Shown: positions 22,345 to 24,321 of the stretch, piece after piece
Position numbering within the stretch: position 1 is the first letter of the stretch
Layout of the letters: the number at the start of each line of letters is the position of its first letter
IMG/VR virus record: IMGVR_UViG_3300030331_000212
Coordinates: 1-24,321 of that record
Direction: 5' to 3' (one strand)
Length of the DNA: 24,321 nucleotides
Source: a virus
Notes under the pieces: model-generated
What the model was told of the DNA's origin: nothing
The model's input: the letters and a program-made list of their open reading frames with translations, nothing else
Database searches by the model: none
Position numbers and translations under genes: made by a program

Positions 22345-23067
22345 ATGAGTAGCGAGAAACAAGTAACTACTAAAAAGACAAACCTACCATCTGCAGGTTT
22401 ATTTGAAGCAGATGCACAAGCTGGTTTTGAGAATGTGAAGACAGAAAGTCTGGCTCCACCTATCTTAAAACTTTTACAGAACGGATCAGCAGAGGCACAG
22501 AAACGTAATCAAAATTACGTAGAGGGTGCAGAACCTGGTATGTTCTTAAATACTGTTACGAAAGAGCTATATGATGCTGACAAGGGAATTGAAGTAATTC
22601 CATGTTATTATAGATTAGAATACCAAGAGTGGGCAGATTATGGAACTGGTTCAGGTAGACCGGAAAACATATATCCAGACTCATCTGATATTCTAGATAA
22701 AACTACCAAAGGACCTGATGGCAAGGACAGATTACAAAATGGTAATTACATTTTGACTGTTGGCCAACACTTTGTAATTATTAAAGGTGAAAAAGGTTCA
22801 AGCACTGCGATGATATCAATGAGCTCATCACAAGGTAAGGTTAGCAGAAAATGGAACTCCATGATGAAGTCTATTAGTTTAGACGGTAAAAATGGTCCAT
22901 ATACTCCACCATCGTTTAGCCACATCTATAGATTATCTTCTGTCCTAAATACAGGAAAAGGTAATCAATGGTACGGTTACAACGTTGAAAAAGTTGGAAT
23001 GTTGGAAGATGCTACGATGTACGAACGAGCAAAGAAGTTCTACTCTAGCATGGCTAACAAAAGCTAA
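22345..23067 (+). CDS. Probable DNA-metabolism protein of marine phages (ssDNA-binding-like)
   Basis: 240 aa, with an AAGGAGA site about 10 nt upstream of the ATG. Landmarks: ESLAPPILKLLQNGSAEAQK, VEGAEPGMFLNTVTKELYDA, KGIEVIPCYYRLEYQEWADY, then SSTAMISMSSSQGKVSRKWN and a C-terminal helix (ATMYERAKKFYSSMANK). I recall this family from many marine phages, where it is called a DNA-binding or gp2.5-like protein on weak grounds. Its place after a coiled-coil gene and before a primase supports a replication or recombination role. No catalytic motif is visible. I would not go further than a putative nucleic-acid-binding protein. Confidence 0.6.
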   Translation: MSSEKQVTTKKTNLPSAGLFEADAQAGFENVKTESLAPPILKLLQNGSAEAQKRNQNYVEGAEPGMFLNTVTKELYDADKGIEVIPCYYRLEYQEWADYGTGSGRPENIYPDSSDILDKTTKGPDGKDRLQNGNYILTVGQHFVIIKGEKGSSTAMISMSSSQGKVSRKWNSMMKSISLDGKNGPYTPPSFSHIYRLSSVLNTGKGNQWYGYNVEKVGMLEDATMYERAKKFYSSMANKS

Positions 23068-23072
23068 TAAAA

Positions 23073-23110
23073 TTTTGGGGGCGGTTCGTTGCTTCGTCCC
23101 GCCTCCAAAA
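23073..23110. other. GC-rich hairpin between the DNA-binding-like gene and the primase
   Basis: TTTTGGGGGCGG (23073-23084) pairs with CCGCCTCCAAAA (23099-23110): 12 bp including one G-U wobble, with a 14-nt loop that contains TTCGT twice. It stands out in an AT-rich sequence. There is no U-tract after it on the plus strand, so it is not a standard terminator for the upstream genes; read on the minus strand it is followed by TTTTATT. The primase ATG is 11 nt downstream, so it could be an attenuator, an mRNA stability element, a translational operator or part of an origin. Confidence 0.7.
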
Positions 23111-23121
23111 GCATAGTGGTG

Positions 23122-24321
23122 ATGACAGACGTAGAAAAATTTATAAATATATTTGAAGGTTCTTATAGTGCCTACGGTCAGACTAGAAAAACAAATGAGT
23201 TTGACGAGAGAGGTAAACACAAGACAAGATCTTTTATAATTAAAAAAAGACCTAGCAAACAAATGTTTATGGATCATTTGATGGGTAAAGATCCTGCTCT
23301 TGGTATTATTCCTATTAATGAGGAAAATAAATGTAAGTGGTCTTGTATAGATATTGATGTATACAACGGCTTTAACCATAAAGAATTAATTAGAAAGATA
23401 AGAGAATATAAGTTTCCATTATTAGTGTGTAGATCTAAATCTGGAGGTGCGCATGTATTTTTATTTACAGATAACTTTGTTCCTGCAGCATTAATTAGGA
23501 GCAAACTAAAAGATATGGCAGCCAAACTTGGTTATGCTAACGCAGAAATTTTTCCTAAACAAAATAAAGTAGACATGAACAAAGGCGGTACAGGTAGTTT
23601 TTTAAATTTGCCTTATCACAATGCGTTGTTGTCTTTAAGATATGGGGTTAAAGATGATGGGTCGGCTATGGATTTAATTTATTTTTTTGAAGCGCATAGT
23701 AAAGTAAAACTAACAGAAGATCAACTCTCTAAATTGTCTATTCAAGAAGAAAAAACAGTTGACAACCTACTCACTGGTGCGCCACCATGTTTGGTTACAA
23801 TCGCAAAACAAGGAATACCCAACGGACAAAGAAACAATGCCATGTATAACTTTGGTGTTTATACAAAGAAAAGATTTCCTGATAAATGGCAAATAGAAAT
23901 ATTTAAATACAACGACGCATATTGCCAACCACCATTAGATAAAAAAGAAATAGATACACTTATTAAATCAATAGATGGTAAAGACTACAATTACAAATGT
24001 AAAGATGAACCCATTGCATCTTTTTGTAATTCTAAAAAATGTGTCATGCAAGAGTTTGGTGTGGGTGATGGTGTGCCAGAGACAGAGATAAAAGAAATAC
24101 AGAAGTATGATTCTGATCCTCCTTTGTATTATGTAACTATCGGTGATGAACAGGTAGAAGTAGAATCACAAGACTTACATGAACCAGATAGATTTTCACT
24201 CAAATGTTTAGAACAAATTAACCAAGCTATGCCACCAGTTGGCAAACTGATTTGGAGAAAGGCAATAAATAAATTATTAAAAGACACAATACCGATTGAA
24301 GCACCGGCATCTACAAAGATA
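23122..24321 (+). CDS. AEP-type DNA primase (partial, runs off the window)
   Basis: 400 codons visible, open to the edge. Archaeo-eukaryotic primase motifs: WSCIDIDVY with D77 and D79 (metal binding), KSGGAHVFLF (S107-H111), EIFPKQ (142-147) and GGTGSFLNLPYHN (155-167). This matches the phage and TOTE-conflict-type AEP family. A PriCT-like part follows (PNGQRNNAMYNFGVYTKKRF, then PPLDKKEIDTLIKSI, about 233-284), then a cysteine cluster (C293, C302, C307) of the kind that precedes the helicase domain in phage primase-helicases. A C-terminal helicase is therefore expected beyond the window. The ATG at 23122 is preceded by a weak AGTGGTG. It likely primes phage DNA replication. Confidence 0.85.
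   Translation, partial: MTDVEKFINIFEGSYSAYGQTRKTNEFDERGKHKTRSFIIKKRPSKQMFMDHLMGKDPALGIIPINEENKCKWSCIDIDVYNGFNHKELIRKIREYKFPLLVCRSKSGGAHVFLFTDNFVPAALIRSKLKDMAAKLGYANAEIFPKQNKVDMNKGGTGSFLNLPYHNALLSLRYGVKDDGSAMDLIYFFEAHSKVKLTEDQLSKLSIQEEKTVDNLLTGAPPCLVTIAKQGIPNGQRNNAMYNFGVYTKKRFPDKWQIEIFKYNDAYCQPPLDKKEIDTLIKSIDGKDYNYKCKDEPIASFCNSKKCVMQEFGVGDGVPETEIKEIQKYDSDPPLYYVTIGDEQVEVESQDLHEPDRFSLKCLEQINQAMPPVGKLIWRKAINKLLKDTIPIEAPASTKI

Overview
The window looks like part of the genome of an uncultured marine tailed phage, most likely a podovirus infecting an AT-rich marine bacterium such as an alphaproteobacterium of the SAR11 type. Three things point there: the low GC content; a compact layout in which most genes overlap by 1 or 4 nt; and families I recognise from marine phage genomes, namely a nozzle-like protein starting MALQKVQFLPGFN, GG-motif internal virion proteins, 2OG-Fe(II) oxygenases and an AEP primase with the SGGAH motif. 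The host is an inference. I see no tRNA, integrase, CRISPR array or insertion sequence.

Layout. (1) 1-5123: tail-fibre-like region. It holds the 3' end of one virion protein, then three kelch-repeat genes encoding 1, 2 and 2 six-bladed beta-propellers, with a 94-aa gene with a very strong ribosome binding site between the first two. (2) 5126-8765: a transcription unit with its own sigma70-like promoter. It contains six overlapping genes: a coiled-coil protein, three 2OG-Fe(II) oxygenases, a stand-alone ParB-fold protein and a fourth 2OG-Fe(II) oxygenase. This is the most unusual part of the window. (3) 8807-19888: the virion module resumes with a nozzle-like protein, small structural genes, a train of internal/ejection-type proteins ending in a 1401-aa giant, a glycine-zipper protein and a one-helix holin-like protein. 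(4) 19885-21309, minus strand: a lone SNF2-type helicase, convergent with the holin-like gene and divergent from the early genes. (5) 21375-24321: the replication/early module: a small conserved protein, a sigma70-type promoter, a coiled-coil protein, a probable DNA-metabolism protein, a GC-rich hairpin and the first 400 codons of an AEP primase that runs off the window.

How it may fit together (inference). The early module on the right copies the DNA; the central module builds the nozzle and ejected proteins; the propeller proteins probably decorate tail fibres. The oxygenase/ParB operon sits between fibres and nozzle with its own promoter, so it looks like an accessory cassette that could hydroxylate either phage DNA or proteins, including host proteins or the propellers themselves.

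Sequence oddities worth checking: an A8 slippery run at the hinge between two propellers, whose -1 reading stops after six codons; a 15-codon remnant that looks like the start of a lost propeller gene; a likely one-base frameshift truncating a small virion gene at 11606-11609; an inverted repeat between the oxygenase operon and the nozzle gene; overlapping divergent promoters at 21318-21364; and the hairpin before the primase.
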